A DNA stretch of 64,000 nt. Origin: Rhodoferax sp. PAMC 29310. GTDB taxonomy: Bacteria > Pseudomonadota > Gammaproteobacteria > Burkholderiales > Burkholderiaceae_C. The notes below the pieces were generated by a model, which worked only from the letters and a program-made list of their open reading frames with translations, had not been told where the DNA came from and ran no database searches. A program made the translations under genes and the position numbers. Positions 1 through 8,135 of this stretch are shown piece by piece. The number at the start of each line of letters is the position of its first letter. The stretch's first letter is position 1. The stretch covers positions 930,001 through 994,000 of the forward strand of contig NZ_CP072852.1 of the NCBI RefSeq assembly GCF_017948265.1. The letters are read 5' to 3'.

Positions 1-62
1 GCGCAGGTTTTACGGGGGGGTATGGGCCTTTTATTTTTGAATATTGCCATTTTGCGAATTTG

Positions 63-3000
63 TCAGGCCACGGCCTCAACCACCGGCTGCCCCAGGTTTT
101 TCAGCACATCGCGCACCATCTGGGCGCGGTCTTTGGCATCGGGCAACTCGCGCTCAATGCGCAGCTTCTCGTTGCCAGCCAGTTTGATGTGTTTGTTTTT
201 TTGAATCATTTGAATAATCTTCATCGGGTCGATGGGCGGATTTTTCTTGAAGGTGATGGTGATCACACCAGGGGCGGCATCCACTTTCACCACGCCGAAA
301 GGCTTGGCGATGACCCGCAGGCGGTGAACGTCAATCAGCGTTTGCGCCTGTGGGGGCAGCTTGCCGAAGCGGTCGATGATTTCTTCCAACAAGCCGTCGA
401 TCTGGTCGGTGTTCTTGGCCGTTGCTAGTTTTTTATAGAAGCTCAGGCGCAGGTGCACATCGCCGCAGTAGTCGTTGGGCAGCAGGGCGGGCGCGTGCAA
501 ATTGATTTCTGTGGTGACGTTCAGCGGGCTCAAAAGGTCTGGCTCAACACCGGCTTTCAGGCAGCGCACGGCCTCTGACAGCATCTCGTTGTAGAGCTGG
601 AAGCCGATTTCGAGCATGTTGCCGCTCTGGTTTTCACCCAGCACCTCGCCGGCACCGCGAATCTCCAGATCGTGCATGGCCAGATAAAAGCCGCTGCCCA
701 GTTCTTCCATGGCCTGAATGGCGTCCAGCCGCTGGGTGGCCTGCTTGGTCAAGCCCTCCAAATCCGGCACCATCAAATAGGCGTAGGCTTGGTGGTGGCT
801 TCGCCCCACGCGTCCGCGCAATTGGTGTAACTGCGCCAGACCAAACTTGTCGGCCCGGCTCATCACGATGGTGTTGGCGGTGGGCACGTCAATGCCGGTT
901 TCAATGATGGTGGAGCACAGCAGCAAGTTGTAGCGCTGGGCCACAAAGTCGCGCATCACGCTTTCGAGCTGGCGCTCGGGCATCTGGCCGTGGGCCACGG
1001 CGATGCGGGCTTCGGGCAAGAGCTCTTCCAGCCTGGCGCGACGGTTCTCAATGGTTTCCACCTCGTTGTGCAGAAAGTAGACCTGGCCGCCGCGTTTCAA
1101 TTCGCGCAGCACCGCTTCGCGAATAACACCGTTGCCTTCGGTGCGCACAAAGGTCTTGATGGCCAGACGTCGTTGCGGCGCGGTGGCAATCACGCTCAGG
1201 TCGCGCAGGCCTTCCAGCGCCATGCCCAAGGTGCGGGGAATGGGGGTGGCGGTTAGCGTCAGCACGTCCACTTCGGCGCGAAAGGCTTTCATCTGCTCTT
1301 TGTGGCGCACACCAAAGCGGTGCTCTTCGTCAATGATGAGCAGACCCAGGTCTTTGAACTTGGTGGACTCGCTGAGCAACTTGTGGGTGCCCACGACGAT
1401 GTCTACGGTGCCGTCGGCCACGCCTTTCAGGGCGGCGGTGATTTCCTTGCCTGATCGAAAGCGGCTCATCTCGGCCACTTTTACCGGCCATTTGCTGAAT
1501 CGGTCCACCAGGGTTTGGTAGTGCTGCTCCGCCAGCAAGGTGGTGGGTGCCAAAAACGCCACCTGTTTGCCACCGGTGATGGCGATGAACGCCGCACGCA
1601 ACGCCACCTCGGTCTTGCCAAAACCCACGTCACCACACACCAGGCGGTCCATGGGGCGGGGGCTGATCATGTCTTGAATGACGGCATGAATGGCGGCCGC
1701 CTGGTCAGGCGTTTCCTCAAAGCCAAAGTCGTTGGCAAAGGTTTCGTAGTCGTTGGGTGAGTAGCGGAAGGCGTGGCCTTCACGGGCCGCACGGCGGGCG
1801 TAGATGTTGAGCAACTCGGCAGCCGAATCGCGCACCTGTTCGGCAGCTTTGCGCTTGGCCTTGTCCCAGGCGGCCGAGCCCAGCTTGTGCAGCGGCGCTT
1901 CGTCCGCGCTCACGCCGGTGTAGCGGCTGATGAGCTGCAACTGGCTGACTGGCACATACAAGGTGGCTTTGTCGGCGTATTCCAGGTGCAAAAACTCCTG
2001 CACCTCAGGCTCGCCATTAGGTAGCTTGTTGCCTAGATCGAGGTTGATCAAGCCCCGGTAACGGCCAATGCCGTGGGCGGAGTGCACCACCGGGTCGCCC
2101 AGATTGAGCTCGCTCAGGTCTTTGATCAGCGCTTCAACGTCGCTCACCTGTTCCTGCTTTTTGCGGCGGCGGGTGGTGGGCCCGGCGGCAAACAGCTCGG
2201 TCTCGGTCACAAAGTCAATGCCGGCCTCCAGCCAGGCAAAGCCCACATTGAGCATGGAGGTGGCAATGCCGATGGGCTCCTCACTTGCCAGAAACTCGGC
2301 CAGCGAGTCAAAGGTGGGCGGGCTGAACTGCGAGGCATGTAAAAAGTCCAGCAAGCTGGCGCGCCGGCCATCACTCTCGGCCAACACCAGCGTGCGCTGC
2401 TGGGTGTTGCGCATGTGATCTTTTAGCCGGGCCAATGGCTCCTCGGCCCCGCGCACCACGGACATGGCCGGCAGTGGCTCAAATTCGGCATAGTCGCTGC
2501 TTGCCTCGGGACCGTCGGCGGTGACTTTGGGGCGAATGGCGAGTTGCGGGTAGGCGTTGGCTCGGGCGTAAAACTGCTCGGTGCCCAAAAACAGCGACTC
2601 GGGCGGCAGCACGGGGCGCTCGGGGTCGGTGTGCAGCAGGCGGTAGCGGTCTTTGGTGTCTTGCCAAAAGTGCTGAAACGCGGGCTCCAGGTCGCCGTGC
2701 AAGACCACGGTGGCTTCGCTGCCCAGGTAGTCAAACACGGTGGCGGTGTCTTCAAAGAACAGCGGCAGGTAATACTCAATGCCGGCCGTGGCCACGCCGT
2801 TGCCAATGTCTTTGTAAATGCGGCTCTTGGTGGGGTCGCCTTCCAGCAGCTCACGCCAGCGGCTGCGAAAGCGCGCACGGGCGTCGTCGTCCATGGGGAA
2901 CTCGCGTCCGGGGAGGAGGCGCACCTCAGGCACCGGGTACAAGCTGCGCTGGGTGTCGGGGTCGAACGTGCGAATGCTGTCAATTTCGTCGTCAAACAGG

Positions 3001-3557
3001 TCCACCCGAAACGGCACCAAGCTGCCCATGGGAAACAAATCAATCAGGCCGCCGCGCACCGCGTATTCACCGGGGCTGACCACCTGGGTCACATGGCTGT
3101 AGCCCGCCAGGGTGAGCTGGGACTTGAGCTTGGCCTCGTCCAGCTTTTGTTTGACCTTGAACTGAAAGGTGTAGCCGGCCAGAAAGCTGGGCGGCGCAAG
3201 CCGGTACAAGGCGGTGGTGGCAGGCACCACCACCACGTCAGCCCCGGTTTCTTTCTCGCGCTGGCTGATGCGCCACAGCGTGGCCAAACGCTCGCTGATC
3301 AAATCCTGGTGCGGAGAAAACGTGTCGTAGGGCAGGGTTTCCCAATCGGGAAACAGCACGCAGCGCAGGTCAGGGGCAAAAAATGACATCTCGTCAATCA
3401 GCCGCTGGGCGTCCACCGCGTTGGCGGTGATGATGGCCGTGATCTTGCCGGCTTTCTTCTCACGCAACCCCAATTGGGCCAGCAACAAGGCGTCGGCCGA
3501 GCCAGTGGGGCGAGGCAGGGTGAAGCGTTTGCCGGGGTTCAGTTTGGGTAAATCCAT
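63..3557 (-). CDS. mfd: Transcription-repair coupling factor Mfd
   Basis: About 1164 residues. Mfd is a cytosolic ATP-driven translocase that removes RNA polymerase stalled at DNA lesions and recruits UvrA. Visible domains in order: UvrB-like N-terminal region, the RNA-polymerase-interaction segment around VVHSAHGIGRYRGLINLD, a superfamily 2 helicase core with Walker A GDVGFGKTE near residue 640, DEEH box (LLIIDEEHRFG) near 740, motif TATPIPRTLG, and a C-terminal TRCF domain. Length is normal for the family. The frame stays open upstream to 3605, but I chose the ATG at 3557 because the protein then begins MDLPKLNPGKRF, a natural start, while the extra 16 residues look non-coding. It is transcribed away from ispD. 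Confidence 0.97.
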   Translation of the reverse strand: MDLPKLNPGKRFTLPRPTGSADALLLAQLGLREKKAGKITAIITANAVDAQRLIDEMSFFAPDLRCVLFPDWETLPYDTFSPHQDLISERLATLWRISQREKETGADVVVVPATTALYRLAPPSFLAGYTFQFKVKQKLDEAKLKSQLTLAGYSHVTQVVSPGEYAVRGGLIDLFPMGSLVPFRVDLFDDEIDSIRTFDPDTQRSLYPVPEVRLLPGREFPMDDDARARFRSRWRELLEGDPTKSRIYKDIGNGVATAGIEYYLPLFFEDTATVFDYLGSEATVVLHGDLEPAFQHFWQDTKDRYRLLHTDPERPVLPPESLFLGTEQFYARANAYPQLAIRPKVTADGPEASSDYAEFEPLPAMSVVRGAEEPLARLKDHMRNTQQRTLVLAESDGRRASLLDFLHASQFSPPTFDSLAEFLASEEPIGIATSMLNVGFAWLEAGIDFVTETELFAAGPTTRRRKKQEQVSDVEALIKDLSELNLGDPVVHSAHGIGRYRGLINLDLGNKLPNGEPEVQEFLHLEYADKATLYVPVSQLQLISRYTGVSADEAPLHKLGSAAWDKAKRKAAEQVRDSAAELLNIYARRAAREGHAFRYSPNDYETFANDFGFEETPDQAAAIHAVIQDMISPRPMDRLVCGDVGFGKTEVALRAAFIAITGGKQVAFLAPTTLLAEQHYQTLVDRFSKWPVKVAEMSRFRSGKEITAALKGVADGTVDIVVGTHKLLSESTKFKDLGLLIIDEEHRFGVRHKEQMKAFRAEVDVLTLTATPIPRTLGMALEGLRDLSVIATAPQRRLAIKTFVRTEGNGVIREAVLRELKRGGQVYFLHNEVETIENRRARLEELLPEARIAVAHGQMPERQLESVMRDFVAQRYNLLLCSTIIETGIDVPTANTIVMSRADKFGLAQLHQLRGRVGRSHHQAYAYLMVPDLEGLTKQATQRLDAIQAMEELGSGFYLAMHDLEIRGAGEVLGENQSGNMLEIGFQLYNEMLSEAVRCLKAGVEPDLLSPLNVTTEINLHAPALLPNDYCGDVHLRLSFYKKLATAKNTDQIDGLLEEIIDRFGKLPPQAQTLIDVHRLRVIAKPFGVVKVDAAPGVITITFKKNPPIDPMKIIQMIQKNKHIKLAGNEKLRIERELPDAKDRAQMVRDVLKNLGQPVVEAVA

Positions 3558-3610
3558 GAATGACCTGCTGGGGGCGCATTGCGGCGCCCTGATTTTCAAA
3601 AACACAAATG

Positions 3611-3647
3611 CAAAACACCCTCTCGGCTCAAGGCAGGGGGTGTTTTG
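3611..3647. repeat. Perfect 10-bp inverted repeat in the mfd/ispD intergenic region
   Basis: CAAAACACCC at 3611-3620 is the exact reverse complement of GGGTGTTTTG at 3638-3647, with a 17-nt loop. It sits upstream of both divergent genes, so it is not placed like an ordinary terminator. It could be a leader stem-loop of either transcript or a protein-binding site; nothing in the sequence decides between these. Confidence 0.5.
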
Positions 3648-3684
3648 CGGCTGACACTGGCGGCGATTTTAGAATGGGCTCACT

Positions 3685-4428
3685 TTGACCACACCTACCC
3701 ACTCCAATTCCCCCGTCCCGATCAGGTTCTGGGCCCTGATTCCCTGCGCGGGCACGGGCTCCCGCTCCGGCGCAGCAGGCCCCAAGCAATACCAGACGCT
3801 GGCCGGCCAGCCCATGGTGCTGCACACCCTGGCCGCTTTTGACGCCGTGCCGCGCCTGACCCAAACCGTGGTCGTGGTGGCGCCAGATGATAAATTTTTC
3901 GCATCCGTAGATGCTTCTTTTTCGATAGCGGCTTGCGGAGGTCCGACAAGGGCTACAAGCGTTTTTAATGGTTTAGAGTCGTTATTGATCAAAGGCGCCG
4001 TGGCGCAAGACTGGGCCTTGGTGCACGACGCCGCCCGCTGCTTGGTCACCCCTGCGCAAATCAATGCCCTGATTGACGCCTGCGAAGACGACGAGGTGGG
4101 CGGCCTGCTGGCCCACAAACTGCCCGACACGCTGAAACAAGAAGTGGCGGGGCGGGTGGGCCAAACCCTGGACCGCAGCGACAAATGGCTGGCCCAAACG
4201 CCACAAATGTTCCGCATCGGCACCCTGATGACCGCACTAGCCCAAGCCGGCGACCAGGTCACGGATGAGTCCAGCGCCATTGAGGCCCTGGGCCTTAAAC
4301 CCAAACTGGTGCCCGGCAGCGCCCAAAACTTCAAGGTCACCTACCCGGAAGACTTTGCCCTTGCCGAAGCCGTGCTGACAGCGCGCACTGCCCCGACAAT
4401 TCCAGCTCTATTGAAAGAACCCGTATGA
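3685..4428 (+). CDS. ispD: 2-C-methyl-D-erythritol 4-phosphate cytidylyltransferase IspD
   Basis: Step three of the non-mevalonate isoprenoid pathway: joins CTP and methylerythritol phosphate. 247 residues. The nucleotide-binding glycine-rich loop [10 protein letters not shown] with downstream Lys (PKQY) is near residues 20-36, [10 protein letters not shown] is the conserved middle motif, and VHDAARCLV and TPQMFR follow. Its stop overlaps the ispF start by 4 nt (ATGA), as expected for a coupled pair. One oddity is a stretch at about 3890-3990 that is clearly more AT-rich than the rest of the gene (codons such as AAATTTTTC and TCTTTTTCG); see the rejected list for a possible repeat there. Confidence 0.95.
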   Translation: MTTPTHSNSPVPIRFWALIPCAGTGSRSGAAGPKQYQTLAGQPMVLHTLAAFDAVPRLTQTVVVVAPDDKFFASVDASFSIAACGGPTRATSVFNGLESLLIKGAVAQDWALVHDAARCLVTPAQINALIDACEDDEVGGLLAHKLPDTLKQEVAGRVGQTLDRSDKWLAQTPQMFRIGTLMTALAQAGDQVTDESSAIEALGLKPKLVPGSAQNFKVTYPEDFALAEAVLTARTAPTIPALLKEPV

Positions 4429-4913
4429 AGATCAGAGTTGGAGAAGGTTGGGACATTCACGCCCTGGTAGAAGGGCGCAAACTGATCTTGGGCGGTGTTG
4501 AGGTGCCGTTTCATCTGGGCCTGCTGGGCCACTCGGACGCTGATGTGCTCCTGCACGCCATCACCGACGCCTTGTTGGGTGCGGCCGCCATGGGCGACAT
4601 TGGCACCCATTTCCCGGACACCGACGCCACCTTCAAAGGCGCAGACTCTGCCGTGCTGTTGGCCGAGGCCGCACGCCGGGTACGCGAAAAAGGCTACGAG
4701 ATTGGCAACGTGGACAGCACCGTCATCGCCCAAGCCCCCAAACTGATGCCCCACATGCCCGCCATGCGCGCCAGCATCGCCAAAGCGCTGGGAGTGGACG
4801 TGGATCAGGTCAATGTGAAAGCCAAAACGGCGGAAAAGATGGGGCCCGTGGGGTTGGGGCAGGCTATGGAGGCTCGGGCTGTGGTGCTGTTGATCAAGAG
4901 TGAACTGATATGA
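4425..4913 (+). CDS. ispF: 2-C-methyl-D-erythritol 2,4-cyclodiphosphate synthase IspF
   Basis: Fifth enzyme of the methylerythritol phosphate pathway; forms the cyclic diphosphate. 162 residues, full length. Metal ligands are visible in [13 protein letters not shown] (Asp, His) and [20 protein letters not shown] (His), followed by [11 protein letters not shown] and the C-terminal [14 protein letters not shown] signature. Translationally coupled to ispD by the 4-nt overlap. The gene ends just before the foreign island that begins with the attC-like site. Confidence 0.97.
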   Translation: MKIRVGEGWDIHALVEGRKLILGGVEVPFHLGLLGHSDADVLLHAITDALLGAAAMGDIGTHFPDTDATFKGADSAVLLAEAARRVREKGYEIGNVDSTVIAQAPKLMPHMPAMRASIAKALGVDVDQVNVKAKTAEKMGPVGLGQAMEARAVVLLIKSELI

Positions 4914-5099
4914 GGTTCATGGTCTGCAAAGGTAGGGGCCAGCCTTGGCATTGAGCGTACGGCTTCAATCCGCTGTGCGGGGCGCTTGACACCATCCAAC
5001 CACGGCAATTCAACGGCCAATACCTCGCGGTGACGGTGAGTGCCGCAATTTCGGCATTTGAGCCAGGATCAGTCCATGGCAGGCGTCGGCTTTCGAGTA
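4914..5099. other. Spacer between ispF and the attC-like site; no gene recognised
   Basis: 186 bp that bridge core chromosome and the cassette island. A minus-strand frame runs through it and into ispF (it reads CRNCGTHRHREVLAVELPW and onward) but has no convincing start or family match, so I do not call it a gene. No terminator or second att site is visible. Confidence 0.5.
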
Positions 5100-5156
5100 C
5101 GCTAACGTTTGAAATAAGCGGCGCCGTAGGCGATCCACTGGAATGAAGGGTTAGAC
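5100..5156 (-). other. Integron-type attC recombination site (lone)
   Basis: Read on the minus strand, the 57-bp site starts with GTCTAAC (5156-5150), a perfect match to the outer consensus RYYYAAC, and ends with GTTAGCG (5106-5100), close to GTTRRRY. Between them is an imperfect hairpin: the inner part GATCGCCTACGGCG folds on CGCC-TAC-GGCG, flanked by AGTGG opposite CCGCTT. The right arm CGCTTATTTCAAACGTTAG resembles, from memory, the right arm of the aadA1 attC. The stop codon of the minus-strand gene lies inside the left end, exactly as in gene cassettes. No integrase gene is in the window. Length is at the short end for attC. Confidence 0.6.
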
Positions 5157-5853
5157 AATAAGTTCACGCTTGATGGAAATTCGCAGTTCCACATAGAGCT
5201 TTCGCACTTGTTTGATCAATTCGCATACCTCATCGGTGAGTGCATCGTATTTAGCCATCTGTTCGGGGGATCCATCGCCCTCGCGATCGCAGTTAAGTCC
5301 CGGCACCATACAAAAGCGTAAATCTTCACCAGATTGTTTTGACGGAAATACGAAGAATTTGTAGCTGATGAATTCAAGCAAATTATTTGCTTCGACAAGA
5401 AAGTCATTAGAACGCCCATCTAAAGTCTTTCTAAGGAACGTATTCTGGGTTGCAACAAGAACGCGACAAAAATTATCAAGTCTGCTGACGCCGCTCGATC
5501 GATACGAATGATCATTCGATAAAACTTCCAAGAACCAATCAAGCTGCTGCTCGGTCAGTTCAGAATCAGCTTTTAAAAAGATGGAACGGTCATGTTCGAT
5601 CTCAAGTGAGGTTCGCTCTTGCTTAGAGCGCGAGCGCAAAGCATCGTAAATGCCGGTATTGACCAAGTGGTATACGAGTGCAAGAGCACATAGGGCGAAT
5701 CCCCAAGCTGCGTCATTTGGGCCAGAAATTCTGACGTCAAACTGCTTTTGAAGTAGCGCATCAAGAATTTTCTCCCACAAGGGTGTAGATATCAAAGCGA
5801 TCCCAGAAACCACCATCACCCACGTAATTCTGTTGTAGAACTTTGGCCTGAGA
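5151..5853 (-). pseudogene. 3' part of an IS-split cassette membrane protein
   Basis: Downstream portion (about 233 residues) of a gene cut by the IS256-type element. It encodes two predicted membrane segments (WVMVVSGIALISTPLW and AAWGFALCALALVYHLV) and then a soluble region of about 150 residues rich in charged and helical sequence, ending KRELIV. I recognise no family. The reading frame continues upstream into the IS terminal repeat, which supplies an artificial ATG at 5915. Joining across one copy of the target duplication restores a single frame (IELLRPKFYN) with the 5' part at 7505-7742. The stop lies in the attC site, which suggests an integron cassette origin. Lower GC than the housekeeping neighbours. 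Confidence 0.75.
5846..5853 (+). repeat. Target-site duplication, copy 1
   Basis: GCCTGAGA directly abuts the outer right terminal repeat at 5854 and is identical to 7505-7512 beyond the left end. Eight bp is the size expected for IS256-family insertion. Confidence 0.9.
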
Positions 5854-6172
5854 GAGGGTGTCCCGAATTTTGTGTAAACGGCGGTTAAGTTAGACGCGCG
5901 GCATGCGCTCGTCAAACTGAATGGTAAAGCGGTTCAGAGCAGCCTTCCAATCCCGAATCGGCATCGTCCATTTCTGGCTGATGTTGTTCAGTGCCAGATA
6001 GAACAGCTTGAACACTGCGTCCTCAGATGGGAACGAGCCGCGGGTCTTGGTTATTTTGCGCAGGCTCATGTTCACGGACTCAATGGCGTTGGTCGTGTAA
6101 ATCACTTTTCGGATGTCTGGCGGGTATTCAAAGAACGGTATCAAGTGTGTCCAGTTGCGCCGCCAGGAGCGC
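5854..6172 (-). repeat. 319-bp tandem copy of the IS right end
   Basis: Matches 6173-6491 with only two differences that I can see by eye (A versus T in the CCTCAG(A/T)TGGG context and T versus C in ATCAAG(T/C)GTG). These change Thr to Ser and Arg to His in the transposase. The copy stops inside the transposase gene, directly against the inner right terminal repeat. The two changes suggest two separate IS copies fused by recombination and not a very recent slippage duplication. Confidence 0.9.
5890..6172 (-). pseudogene. Truncated IS256-family transposase C-terminus
   Basis: Encodes the last 94 or so residues of the transposase, from RSWRRNWTHLIPFFEY to DERMPRV and its stop. It keeps the NAIESVN motif that carries the catalytic Glu but lacks both catalytic Asp regions, so it cannot be an active transposase. 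The open frame extends back through the adjacent terminal repeat to an ATG at 6234, giving a chimeric 114-codon frame of no likely function. Confidence 0.85.
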
Positions 6173-6200
6173 GAGGGTGTCCCGAATTTTGTGTAAACGG
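6173..6200 (+). repeat. Inner right terminal inverted repeat of the IS
   Basis: Identical to the outer right end at 5854-5881. Together with the left end at 7477-7504 this gives the element three terminal repeats, two of them in direct orientation. Confidence 0.85.
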
Positions 6201-6208
6201 CGGTTAAG

Positions 6209-7438
6209 TTAGACGCGCGGCATGCGCTCGTCAAACTGAATGGTAAAGCGGTTCAGAGCAGCCTTCCAATCCCGAATCGGCATCGTCCATTTCTGGCTGA
6301 TGTTGTTCAGTGCCAGATAGAACAGCTTGAACACTGCGTCCTCAGTTGGGAACGAGCCGCGGGTCTTGGTTATTTTGCGCAGGCTCATGTTCACGGACTC
6401 AATGGCGTTGGTCGTGTAAATCACTTTTCGGATGTCTGGCGGGTATTCAAAGAACGGTATCAAGCGTGTCCAGTTGCGCCGCCAGGAGCGCCCAATCGGA
6501 GCGAAGGAATCGTCCCATTTGACCTCGAATGCCGTGAGTTGTCGCTCAGCTTCGGATTCAGTGGGCGCAGCGTAAATCAGCCGCAAATCCGCGGCGACTT
6601 CCTTGCGCTGTTTCCACCCCACGAAGTTCAGGCTGTGACGCACCATGTGAACAATGCAAAGCTGCACCGTCGCCTTGGGGAAGACTGCCTCAATGGCGTC
6701 AGGGAAACCTTTGAGCCCATCTACGCAGGCGATAAAGATGTCAGCCACGCCCCGATTCTTCAGTTCAGTCACCACCTGCAGCCAGAACTTGGCCCCTTCG
6801 GTTTGGGCCATCCACAGGCCCAGTACCTCTTTGAGGCCGTCCAGGTTGACGCCAATGGCCAAGTACAGGGCCTTGACCCGCACAGTACCGTTGTCGCGCA
6901 CCTTGACGTGAATGCAGTCCATGTAGACGATGGGGTACAGCGCCTCCAAGGGGCGCGACTGCCAGGCTTTGACCTCGTCCATGACGGCGTCGGTCACGGA
7001 TGAAATCAGGGTAGGAGACACTTCGGCGCCGTACATCTCCTGCAGATGGCCTTGAATCTCGCGTACCGTCATGCCTCGGGCATACAGCGACAGTATCTTG
7101 TCGTCAAAGCCGCTCCAGCGGGTCTGGTGTTTGCCAATCAGTTGGGGCTCGAAGGTGCCGGCGCGGTCACGGGGGATTTCTATGGGTAGCTGGCCAAAAT
7201 CGCCTTTGAGCGTTTTCTTGCTGCACCCGTTGCGGGTGTTGCCCGCTTCATTGGCAACCAACTGGTTCTTGCCGTGACCCAGGTGGCCGGTCAATTCGGC
7301 TTGCAAAGCTCGCTCGACCAAGGCTTTGGTGAGCTGCGTCAAGAGGCCATTCTGGCCAATCAGGTCTTCGGGCTTTTTGTAGTCGGCCAACAGGGCGTCA
7401 ATCAGCTCGGCGGGTAAGGGTTTCATCTCTACGGTCAT
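6209..7438 (-). CDS. IS256-family (mutator-type) transposase
   Basis: About 409 residues; DDE transposase that cuts and joins the element ends. Visible family signatures: LTKALVERALQAELTGHLG near the N-terminus, IYMDCIHVKVR-type first Asp (VYMDCIHVKVRDNG), CVDGLKGFPDAI with the second Asp, the VQLCIVHMVRHS histidine region, and NAIESVNMSLRK with the Glu. I chose the ATG at 7438 because it follows GGAGCCGAG at good ribosome-binding distance; the frame extends to a TTG at 7453. It looks intact. Only the left-end sequence (39 bp to the repeat) precedes it. Confidence 0.95.
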   Translation of the reverse strand: MTVEMKPLPAELIDALLADYKKPEDLIGQNGLLTQLTKALVERALQAELTGHLGHGKNQLVANEAGNTRNGCSKKTLKGDFGQLPIEIPRDRAGTFEPQLIGKHQTRWSGFDDKILSLYARGMTVREIQGHLQEMYGAEVSPTLISSVTDAVMDEVKAWQSRPLEALYPIVYMDCIHVKVRDNGTVRVKALYLAIGVNLDGLKEVLGLWMAQTEGAKFWLQVVTELKNRGVADIFIACVDGLKGFPDAIEAVFPKATVQLCIVHMVRHSLNFVGWKQRKEVAADLRLIYAAPTESEAERQLTAFEVKWDDSFAPIGRSWRRNWTRLIPFFEYPPDIRKVIYTTNAIESVNMSLRKITKTRGSFPTEDAVFKLFYLALNNISQKWTMPIRDWKAALNRFTIQFDERMPRV

Positions 7439-7476
7439 CTCGGCTCCATGCAAGACAGCAGTTTCCTGCCAAATAA

Positions 7477-7504
7477 CCGTTTACACAAAACTTCTTACAC
7501 CCTC
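7477..7504 (-). repeat. Left terminal inverted repeat of the IS
   Basis: Reads inward GAGGGTGTAAGAAGTTTTG and onward to GTAAACGG. It differs from the right ends only in the six bases after GAGGGTGT. Confidence 0.9.
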
Positions 7505-7512
7505 GCCTGAGA
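7505..7512 (+). repeat. Target-site duplication, copy 2
   Basis: GCCTGAGA adjoining the left terminal repeat, identical to 5846-5853. Confidence 0.9.
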
Positions 7513-7742
7513 AGCTCAATAAGCTTGACAACCTGTTCAAATACTTCTTGCGATTTGATGATGTGCACCTTGTGATCTAACGTAATTTTTGCATCAAGAC
7601 CTGCGGAATAAACTGGACCTGGATTCCTTCTGGGAGTGGCTTGCCGCCTTACTTTCGGCGACTTTATCGGAAATTTGCAAAGGTACAAAAACCCTGAAAA
7701 ACCTCTTCGAGCAATTCTAGCCACGGACAGGTAAATAATCAT
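7505..7742 (-). pseudogene. 5' part of the IS-split cassette membrane protein
   Basis: Upstream portion of the interrupted gene. It reads LDHKVHIIKSQEVFEQVV up to IELLR at the insertion point and rejoins the 3' part in frame when the IS and one duplication copy are removed. The frame opens at an ATG at 7742, but the first 40 or so residues (basic, no homology I recognise) may not be translated; a later non-ATG start is possible. No second att site or promoter is obvious upstream. Restored length would be about 310 residues from the ATG at 7742. Confidence 0.6.
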
Positions 7743-8135
7743 TATTGAGAGCAGTTGTCGTATGTTCGTCCGGCACGTCAGAAGTCATTTCCTGCGTCGT
7801 CAAATCATCAAGTAATGTCTGCTTACAGTCCGCGAGTTTGACTGTATTGAAGACCGCATTGGGTAGGGAATTACCGGCGGCAGCCGAAGGTGGACAGACC
7901 ACTTTGGGTCTAAAAAAGTCTCACGCCTTGCCATGGTGGGTATTTGAAAAGAACATGCAACATCCCAGGCAAACGCCTCTCGAACTTCAGTTTTCCTGAA
8001 AAAAAGTAGTTCCAGTCCTCGTGCAATAAGCGCAAGTAGCTACTAATTGCATAGCGCAGGAGGCGAGGTATCGTGCGCAGCCGCTGATCAGTGGCGATGC
8101 CCGCCACGTAGCAGAAAGCCGTGGCAATGTCGGCT
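7743..8135. other. 393-bp stretch with no supported gene
   Basis: Contains interspersed repeat copy A (8011-8054) and a 61-codon minus-strand frame at 7717-7902 with no recognisable family. No terminator, tRNA or second integron site was seen. It separates the cassette island from the broken deacetylase gene. Confidence 0.5.
8011..8054 (+). repeat. 44-bp interspersed repeat, copy A
   Basis: Begins TCCAGTCCTCGTGCAATAAG, then CGCAAGTAGCTACTAATTGC, then ATAG. It aligns without gaps to copy B (about 30 of 44 identical by eye), strongest over the AGTAGCTA core. It lies just past the 3' end of the broken deacetylase gene. Confidence 0.6.

Larger units (their letters stand above)
5854..7504 (-). 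mobile_element. IS256-family insertion sequence with duplicated right end
   Basis: Bounded by terminal inverted repeats: left end 7477-7504 and outer right end 5854-5881, both beginning GAGGGTGT and ending TTTTGTGTAAACGG when read inward, with six variable bases between. An identical inner right end lies at 6173-6200. The whole unit is flanked by the perfect 8-bp duplication GCCTGAGA, so the compound form, not the simple IS, fills the original target. The element holds one complete transposase (6209-7438) and a second truncated copy of its C-terminus (5890-6172). The simple IS would be 6173-7504, about 1.33 kb, normal for IS256 relatives. Confidence 0.93.

Noticed and set aside
3914..3957. 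A minus-strand 44-bp match to the interspersed repeat inside ispD
   Set aside because: The start (TGTAGCCCTT) and the CGCAAGC core resemble the family, and the area is AT-rich, but it encodes the conserved IspD motif CGGPTRAT, so the likeness may be chance. Not counted as a copy.
4805..5020. Minus-strand 71-codon frame overlapping ispF
   Set aside because: Half of it is a shadow of ispF; the rest has no family and no start signal.
7717..7902. 61-codon minus-strand frame upstream of the cassette gene
   Set aside because: No family, no ribosome-binding site, and it overlaps the cassette gene 5' frame in a different phase.
7620..8010. Second attC or attI site bounding the cassette upstream
   Set aside because: I looked for RYYYAAC/GTTRRRY pairs with an internal hairpin and found none convincing.
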